A stretch of 64,000 nt of DNA from Cristatella mucedo (taxonomy: Eukaryota; Bryozoa; Phylactolaemata; Cristatellidae): assembly GCA_009760855.2 (NCBI GenBank), contig WPIO01000001.1:1890001-1954000 (forward strand), in the 5' to 3' direction. The number at the start of each line of letters is the position of its first letter. Positions within the stretch are counted from its first letter, which is position 1. Position numbers and translations under genes: made by a program. Shown here in pieces: positions 22,981 to 36,500 of this stretch. The notes beneath the pieces are model-generated. The model saw nothing but the letters and a program-made list of their open reading frames with translations. It made no database searches and had not been told where the DNA came from.

Positions 22981-23064
22981 CTAATAATAAGAATAATAAA
23001 AATAAAACATTTGTACGGCGCTCTCAGAGAACTTAATCTCTTTCTAGGCACGTTACGTATGCTG
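22981..23064 (-). mobile_element. LINE-A tail fragment
   Basis: AATAATAAGAATAATAA followed by CTCAGAGAACTTAATCTCTT and TCTAGGCACGTTACG; only the tail is kept. Confidence 0.85.
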
Positions 23065-23246
23065 TGCAAACTCCCACCCGCTGCTCTTGCCAGCTCTGCT
23101 TGGGGAATTGCCGAGGTATATGTTGGTTGCGGAGTTGCGTGCAGGCTTTTCCTTAGGGAAGGTTAAGAGGGCTTTACTCAGTCAGGATACGTCATGTCAA
23201 GAATGCATGTCTGCCTGTAACTCCACACAGCCAGAAAGACTAAGTA

Positions 23247-23423
23247 AGCCGTGATGGCAGACTAGGTAAGGCGGTTGCTTCTCACGACCTCGGTCCCAAA
23301 GTCATGAGTTCCAATCCTTCGGTGAGCGATCTTGTATCGCCACTGCAAGCTGAGGTGATAGCGAGCCGTAAAGGCTCTTCTGTCGCTATACAAAAGAGGC
23401 TGCTAAATCAGCTAGTATTTTTT
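23247..23423 (+). mobile_element. SINE-2
   Basis: Head CCGTGATGGCAGACTAGGTA with GCGGTTGCTTCTCACGACC, B-box-like TCATGAGTTCCAATCC, a middle CTGCAAGCTGAGGTGATAG and the SINE-2 tail (AAGGCTCTTCTGTCGC, AAAAGAGGCTGCTAAATCAG). Flanked by TAAGTA at 23241-23246 and 23424-23429, a probable 6-7 bp target-site duplication. Confidence 0.85.
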
Positions 23424-23439
23424 TAAGTAGGTGTTCGCT

Positions 23440-23745
23440 GAAGAGCTTCCGGTGGCCTTCCTCTCAAAGTACAAGCGCCCGTATACTGCAATACCAAATG
23501 ATTTAATTTGGAGCAGCAGAGAAATGGAAGCCTGCGAAAGCCTGTGGAAGCTGAACCGCGAAGACTGTCGAGGAAGTGGGTGAAGTGGCAGCCTAGGACT
23601 GCTGAAAAGGATGTGCTGGAGTCGGCGGCAGGAGAGCAGGTGCCCGTGTCGTCGAGGTTAGTTCTGCTTCTTCTTGGACCCACAGCGCGTAAGCTTCCGT
23701 CACGAACGGTCGTTTGGTGAAAGAATGAAAAGGGGATCAATCGTC
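23440..23745 (-). mobile_element. LINE-B 3' end fragment
   Basis: Minus translation includes SFFHQTTVRDGSLRAVGPR, matching the FLPLKTVGDRSFCSAGPR segment of LINE-B, and the 3'UTR shares the CTGCCGACT motif. Strongly decayed. Confidence 0.6.
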
Positions 23746-24083
23746 GTGAGACGAGACCTACGTCTCTCCTACTTCTGGTGTTGCCTTCTTAATGTGTGGC
23801 CTATCAACAGCTCCTTGAAGAATCCGGAGACAAGACCTGAGGTTACGGATATCTCCATTGGATTGCACTTACATAGCCAATCTATGCATCTTTGTAGCAG
23901 AACAGCACGCATAAGGGTCGGATTTTTTTTGAGTAGTTTTGCTGAGAATGTGAAATTACCTTAGAATCATTATTGGAAGGCTTGAAGATGGATAGTGAGG
24001 GAACGCGAGGAACTGAGAGTGAGGAGTTCAGCCATGATTTTACCTTGGGGAAGGACTTCCTGATCTTTTCTGTCTGTATACCC
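23746..24083. other. Unassigned DNA
   Basis: No supported gene or repeat. Confidence 0.4.
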
Positions 24084-24211
24084 GTTGGGATTTAGTCCAG
24101 ACGGTTGAGGCACACGTATTTAACGACCAAGTCTACGGGTTCGTCTCGTTGGGGCTAGTCCAGACGGTTGAGGCACTCGCACTTAACGACCCAGTCTATG
24201 GATTCGTCTCT
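24084..24211 (+). repeat. 64-bp tandem pair with tRNA-like layout
   Basis: Two tandem copies (24084-24147, 24148-24211) of a sequence with A-box-like TAGTCCAGACGGTTGAGGCA, CACTTAACGAC in anticodon-arm position and GGGTTCGTCTC in TψC position, resembling a tRNA-Leu/Ser type. There is no proper acceptor stem, so it is a tRNA-derived SINE head or tRNA pseudogene rather than a functional tRNA. Confidence 0.55.
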
Positions 24212-24365
24212 TCCAGAAGCAATAGTTTTTGGCACTACGGGGTGGTGATAACTATTAGGATCTTCTGCCTTTATTGAATTGAATGAGCTAAAATTTACTT
24301 TAGTTTACTCTACATGCTGACAAAGAGTCTGGAGAAGCTTTTTCATCTCAAGCTAGCTTCAGATT

Positions 24366-24533
24366 GGACAAAGATCATCCGAGGAACCTCTGAAATAGGG
24401 GGTACCTCCTCAGGGCTCCGTGCTGGGTCTCGTTCTTTTCACGGTTTATGCTCTCCCTCTCGCCGATGAGATTTCCAAGCACAATCTAGGCTTTCACTTT
24501 TGTGTGGATGACACTAGGTCGTACCATTGCTTT
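24366..24533 (+). mobile_element. LINE-A older copy, left part
   Basis: Matches the RT from the GQRSSE codons through GSVLGLVLFTVYALPLAD to a mutated active site (FCVDDT in place of FYADDT). It is broken at TTGCTTT (24527-24533) by the insertion of a younger LINE-A and resumes at 25088. Confidence 0.92.
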
Positions 24534-25087
24534 CAGTCAAGCAACGGATTGACTTCAAGGTTTTGTCGCTCACTTTTAGGTCACTTAATTCTTTGGCTCC
24601 AGCCTATCTCTCAGATCTACTTTCCCATCAGGCCAAGCATCGTACCACCCGCTTTTCGCAATCCAACAGTCTATAAATACCCCGTACAAACCTCAAATGC
24701 TTTGGAGACCGTGCATTTAGTTCGTATGCTCCCAAAGCCTGGAACTCCCTCCCGACCTGCGTCAGAACATCCCCTTACCTGACCACATTTAAAAAGAATT
24801 TAAAAACGCACCTATTTAGGACAGCATTTAGTGGGTCCCTGTGATTCGTCCTTGATGTGCTTATGCGTGCTGACACTGTGCATGCTGCCACTAACCACAT
24901 TTGCATGCTGACCCTGTGCATGTCACCCCTAACCATGTTATTCATTTTGTTTGTTTATCAAGCATGATTTTACTCACCATTCAATTGCATTTCCATTTGC
25001 AGCAAATGTAAAGCGCCTAGAGAGAGATTGAGTTCTCTGAGGGCGCTTTATCAAGTGCATTATTATTATTATTATTATTACTATTAT
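24534..25087 (+). mobile_element. LINE-A younger copy nested in an older one
   Basis: A 554-bp 5'-truncated copy starting at the LINE-A 'VKQRIDFKVLSLTF' codons (CAGTCAAGCAACGGATTGAC). It runs through the ORF end, the 3'UTR, the hairpin tail and (ATT)n. It is flanked by TTGCTTT on both sides (24527-24533 and 25088-25094), and the host LINE resumes in register. Confidence 0.93.
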
Positions 25088-26155
25088 TTGCTTTGATCCC
25101 TCCCAGCCCTTCAGCACGTCGAATTCTCTCAACTCCTTTGCTGCATGTATTGATGGCATTCGCACATGGGTGTCAGCAAATTTTCCTAAATTGAATGATG
25201 GTAATACCAACTTACTAGTTATGGGCAAGCCAAGTGTGATTCAGAAACTGGAAAGGCTATTGCTCGCAATCGGCTCTGCATATGTATATCCTTTTTAATC
25301 TGCACTTAATCGAGATGTCGTGTTTTAAAGAGACCTTTCATTAGACGACCACATCGGCTCCAAAGTAAGCTCTGCCTACTTTCAGCTACATAAAATCGCT
25401 AAAATTTGGGCTTGTTTAGACAGAGATACCGCATCTAAATTGGTCCACGTTTTTGTGACATCCCGTCTTGACTTCTGTTGCTCACTGCTTGATGGTCTAC
25501 CGGCCTGAGCAATCAGGCGCTTACAGCTTGTGCAAAACTCTGCCGCTAGGCTTGTCTGTCGTGTGCGTCGCAGTTACCACATCACCCCGCTTCTCGCCGC
25601 CCTGCACTGGCTCCCAGTGAAGCAACCCAACGACTTCAAGGTTTTGTCACTCACTTTTAAGTTTCTTCTTTTTTTCTCTCCAGCCTACCTATCAGATCTA
25701 TTCCCCCACCAGGCTTAGCGTTGTACCACGTGCTTTTCGGAATCTAACTGTTTACCTATACCTCGTACGGACCTCATATACATTGGAGACCGATCCTTTA
25801 GTTCGTATGCTCCTAAGGCCCGGAACTCACTCCCGACTTGCGTCACGACATCTCCTGACTTGACCACATTTAAAAAGAAACTAAAGCGCATCTATTCATC
25901 ACAGTATTTAGTGGGTCCCTGTGATTCGTCCTTTATGTGCTCATATGTGTTGACACTGTGCATGCTGCCACTAACTATACTTGCATGCTGACCTTGTGCA
26001 TGGCACCCCTAACCACGTTATTCTTGTTGTTTATTGAGCATGCTACCACTGACCATTCGATGCTTCCTTTGCAGCAAATATAAAGTGCCTAGAAATAGAT
26101 TGAGTTATGAGGGCACTGTAATGTAATAAATGTAAAGGTAACAAATGTATTATTA
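25088..26155 (+). mobile_element. LINE-A older copy, right part
   Basis: Continues exactly where the left part stopped (TTTGATCCCTCCCAGCCC). It covers the rest of RT and the 3'UTR and ends in a decayed tail (AAAGTGCCTAGAAATAGATT, GAGGGCACTGTAATG) and ATTATTA. Several stop codons and frame changes. Confidence 0.92.
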
Positions 26156-26229
26156 CTAACCAAGATGCTAAGTCAGTCGTCGACATAAGCATTTTTGATT
26201 GATTATCTGTAACTCGTCTAGTTAGTCAT

Positions 26230-26665
26230 CTTTGGTGTTCATTCCAATGTTTTCGCTTCACAGTTCTCGCTCATTTACTGTTAGCAGTCGAGTATTGGCC
26301 AGCTGTAGGAGGGCGTACGATGTGCATAGTCGGAGGAAAAGAACCGTCCAGAAAACTGGCACGTGTCACATTGTAGCCTGTGAGGGCAGAGCGGGTAGAG
26401 AATTGAGCAGCAAGGGCGAGGAGAATATTTTTTGAGGACGGTAATAACATCAATGGTCTCAAGATTTTGCTCTTCGGAGTTGATTTTGAATAACAAAGGG
26501 TACGCAAACTGCAGTCCAAATAAGTTCCGCTTGAGGCTCGATTGCCCAATTTGGTAATAGTCAAAGTTAACAGCTATCGCGGGCGAATACTTGACTGAGC
26601 TGTGACCTTTGTTGTGAGTGGGGCCATTTACATGAGCCACAAGTGAAAATGAATCAGCCAATGTA
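26230..26665 (-). mobile_element. CR1/L2-type LINE fragment (endonuclease end)
   Basis: Minus frame 26281-26661 contains FSLVAHVNGPTHNKGHS, corresponding to the '.LVQHV..PTH..GHTLDLV' segment near the C-terminus of CR1/L2 endonucleases, followed by the SSLKRNLFGL... and LETIDV... linker. Frame-shifted; dead copy. Confidence 0.65.
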
Positions 26666-29037
26666 CGAGATTGTGCCCTCAGGGGTCAGTTGGATGGTCG
26701 AAATGAATACAAAGTCACCCAGCAAGGATGATTTCTGTAACGCGGAATTGAAAGGGACGCTTTCTGTAACGCGGAATCAAAATTGCAGAAAAAATACCAT
26801 CTGAAATCAAGGACCGCATCGTACCGGGGCGAGATAAGTCTCAGCCTTTGGAAGCTGTTTGAGACTTAAAATAAGAGATTCGAAAGACAGAGATTCGAGG
26901 AGACTGCAATTGAGGCTTGAAATTGAGGAAGGGACGTCCGACGATGGCTACTCCGCCGCCAGTTTTGACTGATCCCGTCGAATGACAGAAAGAATTGGCC
27001 TCGCTACGAATGGGTAGCGACAGTAACTGTCGGGCGGTCAGCCGATTTCAGCCAAGTCGCGGTCGACGAAAACACTCCAAGCGAGTCGTCAGCAATAATG
27101 TCGCCGCGTTCTGTCCGTGGAATATTACGTATTGGACGCTCATGCAGATTTCATCGGAGTGAACTGGAGGGGCCTGCCGGGCGATGGGATTTCTACAAAG
27201 CTTCAGCCTCAGTCGCCTCCCCTCCCCCCTCGGAGGATCGCCGAGTTCGACGTTAGCTAAATAGCCAATGGCGAGTGGCGGCCGGCTTTCCGGCTCCAGC
27301 GCTCGGATCGCGGTCAATCAGCTAGGATTTATTTATTTATTTAATCATTAAGGGTAGTGCGGGAGGCCAATAGCCATTCCGAAATCCTTCGGCTAAAAAG
27401 TTGTATAATTGGCACTATATAGTTAGATATGCAGGCGAGACCTGCGGCTCTAGCTGAACGGAGCAAGTCGCCCAAGAATGTATGAGCATTCAGCCAAGCC
27501 TTGTCCGCTCGATATGGCTAGGCGACGACGTAGTGGGATCACACGCGCGGCTATCTAAGCAGTGATGGCAGGAGAGTAGGCCGTGCGATGCTTGACTTTC
27601 AGAGACCTCAGGTCACAGCCACTCAAGGTCAAACTTTTGAAATCCTGAAGATACCCACCTGCGGGCCTCTTAAGCTTCCTTCCAAGTCTAGAGGTTAATG
27701 TACTAGCTGATTGGCGAGTTCCGAATATACGCATTCCTTCGGGCAATAGTATTTCCAAAAAAATATGGTGTTCTTCCTATATAAACCAAGAGCTTCTTCT
27801 GAAAACAGACCTTGAATTGTCGTATCTTCTATGTGAAGTCCAGAAGGGTTTTTTAGCCGCTCCCAGAAGAAAAGCGTATGGGTGACGACCTATAGTTGGA
27901 AAGCCTGAGACAAGATGTCGCAAGCTTGCCGGCCGGCAGACCTCCTTAGAACTTTCAAGAATGCAACTGGTAGACTAGATTCCTTCCGATCGGAGATCCT
28001 GAAGCGAGGAGGCTTCGGAAAGCAGCCACGTCTATAAGACCAGCCTAGATTGAAAAAAATGGGAATCTTTATGGAGCCCGAAGTCGGGCACAAATGACCT
28101 TTTCCAATTTTCGAGGTCAGCTTCCTGGTAAGTGGGCGGCGCTTTATATGAGAGCCGAAACGACCTATAACTTTACTGAGGTTTCTGGACCAGTGCTGCT
28201 TATTCCTGGAGTAAAGGATGTCCAAGGCTTCCTAGCCGACAAAACTCTAACCTGATTCGAGGTATAGATGCCCTGGCAGGGTGGACTGTTTATGCAGCAG
28301 GCCAAATTCGGTTTGTACCCCTAAATCCCGTCTAAAATTAGCATAAAGCTGAAGGCTGATTGATGGCTAGCCGGCCGACGGCCTATCCAGCCTTCTATAT
28401 AAATACGATAGTCTCTTGCGACAAGCCTCCAGAGTCACTCTCTCTAGTCACCTGGGAGAGGCTACAGGGATTGTCTCGACGAAGGAGGCGTGCTGGACGG
28501 CTGGGCGCCGCCTGGCATCGGGCGATAGAGGCGCTAGTGCAGCTCATTCCATCAAGTTGACCAACTAGCATGATTAAGACACTTTGCAGTTACAGCTGAG
28601 AAAATAGTCAAAATCTGGTGGTTTACGCTCATTTGAAATGAGTCTGGCAGTAGGGTCTACTACGACTTCTTTGTCTGCAGCTGCCCAGAGTCAAGAGAGT
28701 CACCTTGCTTAATAGCTCAGTAGTGAGGCAGATTCAGCTGCATAGCTCTCCAATGCCAGTACGTTCCTGCTGGCCTGGTGAGTCATTATTAGGGCAGTAT
28801 TAAGGTGGTCGCGAGATACTATCAATAATAAGTGACAGGCTTATTATTCGAAGCCTAATTTCGGCTTGAGGGATGTCGAACGTCTACTGCACTGTCGGTC
28901 AATGACATCTGCCTTCCCTGGGGATCTGTGAGAGTCGCTGTTGTGCAAAGAGGCCTCTCGAGATCCGGCTTAGGTACTGGTTTGAGAAGAGCCATACAAG
29001 ACACGCAGGCAAAGCTGTCAGAGCCTTTTGCTCTTTT
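26666..29037. other. Unassigned DNA
   Basis: About 2.4 kb without recognised genes or repeats. Open frames (e.g. 111 codons minus at 27890-28225) have no domain. Short simple TTTA repeat near 27330. Confidence 0.4.
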
Positions 29038-29077
29038 GATTGTTTGTCGGCGACCTAACAGTCGCCGACAAACAATC
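29038..29077. repeat. Perfect inverted repeat (17-bp arms, 6-nt loop)
   Basis: GATTGTTTGTCGGCGAC, loop CTAACA, GTCGCCGACAAACAATC. The motif CCTAACAGTCGC recurs at 29111, so the hairpin lies within a short local duplication. Confidence 0.9.
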
Positions 29078-31001
29078 GCCAGTCGCCTAATCAGTCGATC
29101 GTTCGTTCGACCTAACAGTCGCTTAATCGGGTCGATCGTTCGTGACTTCCTGCTCCGAGTACCTGCTCTGAGCGACAACAGGAGAACAGCTAGATGCTAA
29201 CAATGCAGATGTGACACTGAAAGTGCAAGCTCTCTCGAAACAGGATCCGACCGGCAAAGATTTTTTTTCAGGATCCATGGCCATTGCATGGCAAGAAAGA
29301 AACCAAAGCGACCTCTTATCTTTGAACGAGACAAAACACATGCTTCCATTGCAGCAGGGTGCAGCCGCGTAGCACTGCGTAGCAGAGCAGCAGGATCAGC
29401 CTCAGCTTGTGGTGCCTGAAGACAGTGCAGCATCTTGGCAGTAGTCACACCGAAAGCCAGCAGCGAATATACGCATACAGGGATCAGGGATCGTAGATGC
29501 AGCAAAGAGCGCACGTTTTCTCCGCACACACTCTTCTCTTCGGCAGGCCCATCCAGTTGCTGCTGGCCAGTGCCGAGGGGGATGGGAGCTACATCCGGTC
29601 GCAAAGCTAGGTTGGTGGGTTCGAGGAGCACTGGTAGCGCAGACCTGCGAGCTCCTCTCTCAGCCGGAGCCGTGCGCAGAGAGGCTCTGCCTGCCGATGT
29701 AGCTAATGCAGCAGCCATCGGTGGCTGCTGCCAGGAGGCTGCTGCTTCCTTGCCCTATCGCTAGAGATGTAGTTGCTAATGTGGCAGCAGGCGCATCGAC
29801 CGGGAGTCATAGGCCGCGCAGATGGTCGGCATCTGCTCGATCGTCTGTCTGGCCAGAAACTTGTCGGGTGCTAACTAGCCCTGCTATCCAAAAGGGCAGA
29901 GTGAAGCTTCTCCTGCAGCGGTCAGTCTCGTGCAGCTCCTGCCGGTGCTCAGGCTCCTCGGGAAGCAGACGAGGAGGCATCCTGAGGAGGCCGAGTCAGC
30001 CCCCTCGAGGTCGCTCCGGCTTCTGGCCAGGGATATCCTCACTCTGCCGATGTGTGTGAGTGCGTGTGGTCTCGGGGGGGGGGGCCCCCGGGGCTTTTCG
30101 TACATGTTGAGAGAGTCCTGCAGTGGCTAATCCATCGATGGCTGCTGCGGGCTGGACGCTGAAAGCTGCCAAGGCTCTTGGGATGCTACAGAGATGATGA
30201 ATGGTGAGGATGATGACCGGCCTTTCACTTTGACGCCTATTGTTTGCCTGCTTTCAGCTCGAGTTCGAATTGGCAGCATTTCGTTTTTGATCCGGTGCTG
30301 ATCCGTTCAGTGGCGTGAAGTAAGCACCTGCACCAGATCAGACCGGGTCCTTGGGTCGTGCCTGAGATAACCAAAGTCCTCTCTCGGTAGAAAGTCTCCA
30401 AGGTAACAGCCACAGCACTCGGAGGCGCCTGTCGACCGTCTTGGTTCGGCAAGGCATCTGTACCCAGTCCTCCCAAGGAATTCGTTAACTGCCATACAGT
30501 CAACGAGCTATCACACAGAGACTCATTATTCCTGTCGTGCCAAGGAAGTGTATGGGCAGGTGAAGATGAATGGTATCCTGAAACGCCAGGCGGTTGCATA
30601 GATTACTACAGCCGGGCATCCTGGCATAATCATCCCTGGCAAGCCGGTGAATGCCAGGCTTTGTGAACCAACCAGTAGGCACCCCATTTAAAGAACGATT
30701 TCCATTGGTTGTTCGGACTGCCAAGGGTGGCACCGATCACCTCCCCGAGGGCATCTAATCCTGCCCACTTCTGACTCGGCCGGCCCCCCATCTACATCTG
30801 GTCGTGGCAGAAGAGGAGAGAGGTGGCAGCCAGCAACGCAGCAGCTGCAGCCACAGCAACAGCAGCAGCCGCAGCAGCGGCGGCTACGGCGGCGTGTATC
30901 TCTGGCTGCTCAGTGACTGCCTGTCGGTCGCAGGCTGCTGCTGCTGCTACTTCGGCAGCAGCAGCAGCCCAACTCTCTGCTGCTGAGAATCGTCCGTAGG
31001 C
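29078..31001. other. Region upstream of the candidate gene
   Basis: No certain feature. The last 200 bp (30830-30980) are rich in CAG/CTG triplets, probably 5'UTR or upstream intron. An in-frame TGA about 18 bp before the ATG at 31002 closes the upstream frame. A G8 run is at 30076. Confidence 0.4.
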
Positions 31002-31895
31002 ATGACTGCAGCTGCCGAGGGCACTGTTGTCACGACACCGTGTGACGACGAGAGAGAGGACGACGATCCGATGCACTGCTCATGGCCGGCCAAGTGCTTC
31101 GGTGACCAAAGCCAGCCAGGGGAAGCTGCTGCTGCTGCTGGCGGCGGCGTAGGCGGCAGCCACTCGGCGCATTTTCAGCAGCAGCAGCAGCAGCCTCGGA
31201 AGAAGTCGGACACCACTGCCAAGAGTCGCATATTCAGGCTCTTTGCCCGGCGCTGGAGCGCAGAGCTGCCACGCAGGGATGCAGCAGCGGCGGCTGCCCC
31301 CGGAAGCTGCAGCTCGACGTCGCTGCCTCGCTGCTCCGGCGCTGCCACGCTGCCGCCGCCTCCACCGGCGGCGGCTGCGGCGGCGAGGGAGCGTCGGAGT
31401 CACTCGCTGTTCACCGCCGGCGCACTTGTCAAGCCGAGCTCGGCGTCCAGTCCCAGCTCGCTGTCGGCAAGCAGCTGTTTGCCAGAGCGCTCTCTGTCCA
31501 ACGACCCGCCGGGCTGCGGCGGCGGAGGCAGCGCCTCAGGCGCCCGGCTCGGGGCCTCCGTGGAGGGTGGCTGCCACGAGGCCGCCGCTCATGTGACGCT
31601 GCAGGGAGGATGCAGCAGGCTGTCGCAGCAGCGCACCGCGCCAGTCTACCGGCGCAGCAAGAGCGACAACGCTCTGTCGCACCTTTCTTGCAATGGCAGC
31701 AGCAGCATGCTGCAGCTGATGGTTGCCACCGGAAACTTGTCGGCCGATTCGTCGGCAGGTCTTCGTGCCTTGTCGCCTACGCCGATGCAGCAGCGGATGC
31801 GGCGGCACTCGGGCACCACCGGACCCCTGGGCCCGATGTTCGTTCTGGGAGAAGGAGAAAGCGAGCCGGACAGTGGAGGAAGTGACGACTGCAGG
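31002..31895 (+). CDS. Candidate exon 1 of a split gene, function unknown
   Basis: 298 codons from ATG (G at -3, in-frame stop shortly upstream) to a donor CAGG|GTAGGT at 31896, ending in phase 0. The product is low-complexity: an acidic start (DDEREDDD, 15-22), HFQQQQQQPRKK (57-68), an aromatic/basic segment KSRIFRLFARRW (74-85), a proline/alanine run (118-128), Ser-rich stretches, and basophilic sites RRSHS (131-135), RRSKS (217-221) and RRHS (267-270). The two RSxS motifs resemble 14-3-3 or kinase sites. No signal peptide or membrane segment. I do not recognise the family; a cytoplasmic scaffold or signalling regulator is an inference. Open length well above background and complex sequence around the poly-residue runs favour real coding. 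Confidence 0.65.
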
Positions 31896-31999
31896 GTAGG
31901 TGACGATGCAAGCAGGTGCCTGCAAGTGCACCTTGCCTCGAATGCTCTGCTCCTTTCCTCTTTTGTTTCTTTTTTCCTGTCCATTTCTCTGCCACTATC

Positions 32000-32995
<996 letters not shown>

Positions 32996-33912
32996 CTTTC
33001 TTCTTTCACTGCACTTGGTTTAAGCTGTCTGGTTCACTAAATTTTTTCTGTCCTCATATGTTCTGTCTTCTGTTCCTTCTCGGACTTCACGTCCTGGATA
33101 AGGCCACAGACGCCTGGGCAGCAGTGATTAGGTGTACAACTGCTACAGCTCAGCTGCCTCAGCTCTGAGCTCTTGTTCTTGCAGCTGCAGCATCTGCAGC
33201 AGCAGCAGCAGCAGTATCAGAGTTGCTTACCTAGAGCCTTCTGGTTGCTTGGCTGTAGTCTTGTGGCCTAGCTTTTTTTGACCAAGCAGTGAAAAATTGG
33301 TTTGAACTGACATATCAGTTGTGGTAATAAGGCAGAAATGTAATTACCACTTATTTAAACATGCACCGGATGAAAGAAAAACTGCAGACAGAGTTGACAG
33401 TAATGGCTGTAAACTGAGTGCACTTGCACATCGGCTCCGAATTCAGCACACCGACCTTAGTTTGATGCTCTTGCTCGAATGCCGGTATCCAGTGATGGCA
33501 GCTCACCGGAGCTCTGGTGCCTCTGCTGGAGACCGACCTCCGAGGCCCCCTCCAAGGCTCAAGTAGAAGCATCCGGTGCCCTCAGTTGCTGCAGCCGATA
33601 GGTCGAGTCTTGCAGCTGATAATTATGATGCCCCAGTACCAAACGAATCAAGGTTTGTCGAATCCGACTGGCTGGTTGAGTGCAAATGTTAGGAACCCGG
33701 TACTTTGGCTGAGAGGCATGCCCATAAGAAAAGCTGCTGTCAGGCAAGAGCCACAGGTCGGAAGCTGGTGATTGGTGTCTCTAGGTGGTGTCTGGTGTCT
33801 CCAGATTCAGAGCAGCTTCTTTCAGTCCTTAAGCTTTTAACTTTCTTTGGCTCCTGCTGGCCACAAATGGATAGGTAAGTGTTCAAGATGCTAGCACACT
33901 CTGAACAAATAC

Positions 33913-33914
<2 letters not shown>

Positions 33915-33974
<60 letters not shown>

Positions 33975-34025
33975 GCTCGCTCGCCCGCATGTGCGTGCGT
34001 GCGTGCGTGTGTGTGCGTGTGTGTT
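33915..34025 (+). repeat. (CT)n-(AT)n and (GT)n microsatellites
   Basis: Adjacent CT (33915-33950), AT (33951-33974) and GTGC/GTGT (33988-34025) tracts. Confidence 0.95.
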
Positions 34026-34983
34026 GCTTATCATATCACGCATTGCTACACGAATTGCTACACGTATTGCTTATCATATCATAACATGCTGGTGCACACA
34101 TTCGCTATGTACATACATATATGCCTTATGATCTCTGTTTTGTTCTGGATGCTCTCAAAAATGCAGTTTGAGGACAGCTACCCTGACCTGATCGGGCCTT
34201 ATACTTTGACTCTGACCTGACCGGGCCATGTACTCTGGCCTAGTCGATGCATGGCAAAGACAGCTGCGTTTCTAATCAGCTCACTCTTGAGGTTGGTGGC
34301 TGCAAATTTACTGTGCATGCCCCTCCTACCTCGTCGGGTTTCACGAACTGATGCCGGCAAGAAGATCGTACAGAGTTAGCTTGTGATATCAACGTGAGAA
34401 ACTTGATAACATAAGCTGGATTCAGCACAACAAGGCTTTCAGCCTTAATGTGCTGATCGAGCACAGTGAAGCATCCTGTGCAATGTGGGCGTGGCGTGAA
34501 ACCACGTGACTTGAAACCGCCTGACCGACCGAGTGACCAACGAAGGATGAGCACTTGAAGAAACGAAGTCCAAATTCAATCGATTGGGCATCAGCTGCTG
34601 CACGACTTCGCGGCACTGTTTCTACGAGGATTTCCACTTTAAGCAGGGTTCCCCTCAAGGTTCCGAGTGCGTTGAACATACATTCCTGTGGCTGGCAGCA
34701 TCGTAGGGGCACCCCGACCTAGTGCCGTCAGCCGTGCGGCCGATTGGTGGCCTCTGTAAGGTCACGCTCCCACTCCTCCTAGATGTTATAATCCTTCCCG
34801 AAACAATCCTTTGCTCTGCACCAACGTTGTCCTATATTAGGACTGCTGTCTCAGCTGCACGAGTATCAACAACTTTTCGCAGGATTTTGGGACTGCTCGG
34901 CGGCTCGACGGTAAGCCGGTGGCGCCGTAAAATGCCTGCCACAGTTCTCAGGACAGCAATGCACGATTCCTTTGCGCTTTCAG

Positions 34984-35110
34984 GTGTGCCCAGGCTTGTC
35001 TGGCCACGGCTTAGTTCTCTGTGCAGCCTGCCGGTTGGAGGGGTCGCGTGTCGTCGACGATGGCAGCCTGGCCATTGCTGATGGCGGCGGCATCGGTGAA
35101 GGCGGAAATG
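34984..35110 (+). CDS. Candidate exon 2 of the split gene
   Basis: 127 bp between acceptor TTTGCGCTTTCAG (ending 34983) and donor AAATG|GTGAGC (35111). Only the phase-0 frame is open throughout, matching the phase-0 end of exon 1. It encodes VCPGLSGHGLVLCAAC, then RLEGSRVVDDGSLAIADGGG, and ends after one base of a codon. Three cysteines (C-x10-C-x2-C) could be part of a metal site, but this is weak. No family recognised. Confidence 0.5.
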
Positions 35111-35516
35111 GTGAGCAGCGCACATCCAATGCTATGGCTCAAGCTGCATCTAGTGCAAGCAGCAGCAGCAGCAGAGTTCGGACCGAGTTATGGCCGATGG
35201 CACTCGCTTGCTGCTTGGCTCGCTGCCCAGGCGCCGGAGTACTTCACTGGAGTTGATATGCCCGATTGGAGCAGCACTTGGCTTGCAGCTCCTGGGCTAG
35301 CTGCTGCTAGCGCGAGAGCGAGACGTCTTTTCACAGGGCGCTGCTGGGCTCCTATGGGGGACTCCTGCTTCGTGCTTTCTGAATCTATCAGTCGAGGTTG
35401 CACAGTAAGCTTCTCCTCTCCTTGACGTCAGGAGAGAAGGCGGACGGCTTTCTGTGTGCACTCAACTCTGTCTTTCTGGGAGGCTTGCAGCATGGAAGGA
35501 GCAGGTGGCAGCTCCC

Positions 35517-35519
<3 letters not shown>

Positions 35520-35586
<67 letters not shown>
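35520..35586 (+). repeat. (AG)n microsatellite
   Basis: Pure GA, about 67 bp. Confidence 0.98.
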
Positions 35587-35587
<1 letters not shown>

Positions 35588-35877
35588 CTCAACGACAGAG
35601 TAGTCTTGCATCCTCTGTGCTTAGCCATCGTTAATAATGTGCGAGCTTAGTAGAATAATATTAGCTCAGCAGCTGCCGCTGGCTGCAGCAGCAGACGAAG
35701 GCCGGTCTTTCTGCCTGCTTGTCGGACTTGAAAGAATCACTGCTCAGCCTCAGGGGTGAGTCCTGCAATCGGGCAGCCTTCTTTCAGGCTCGTCTAGCAG
35801 CCCCTGGATCTTTTCACTTAGCTGCGGCAAGGTGTCTCGGTACTCTCAGCTGCTGCAGATCACCCAGCAGGAGTTCC

Positions 35878-36500
<623 letters not shown>

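Noticed and set aside
30792-31076. Minus-strand poly-Ala ORF opposite the gene start
   Set aside because: A shadow of CAG/GCA triplets on the opposite strand.
33183-33260. Possible mini-exon with poly-Gln after CTTGTTCTTGCAG
   Set aside because: The acceptor looks fair and the phase fits, but there is no good donor before an in-frame stop; exon 2 at 34984 also fits exon 1 directly.
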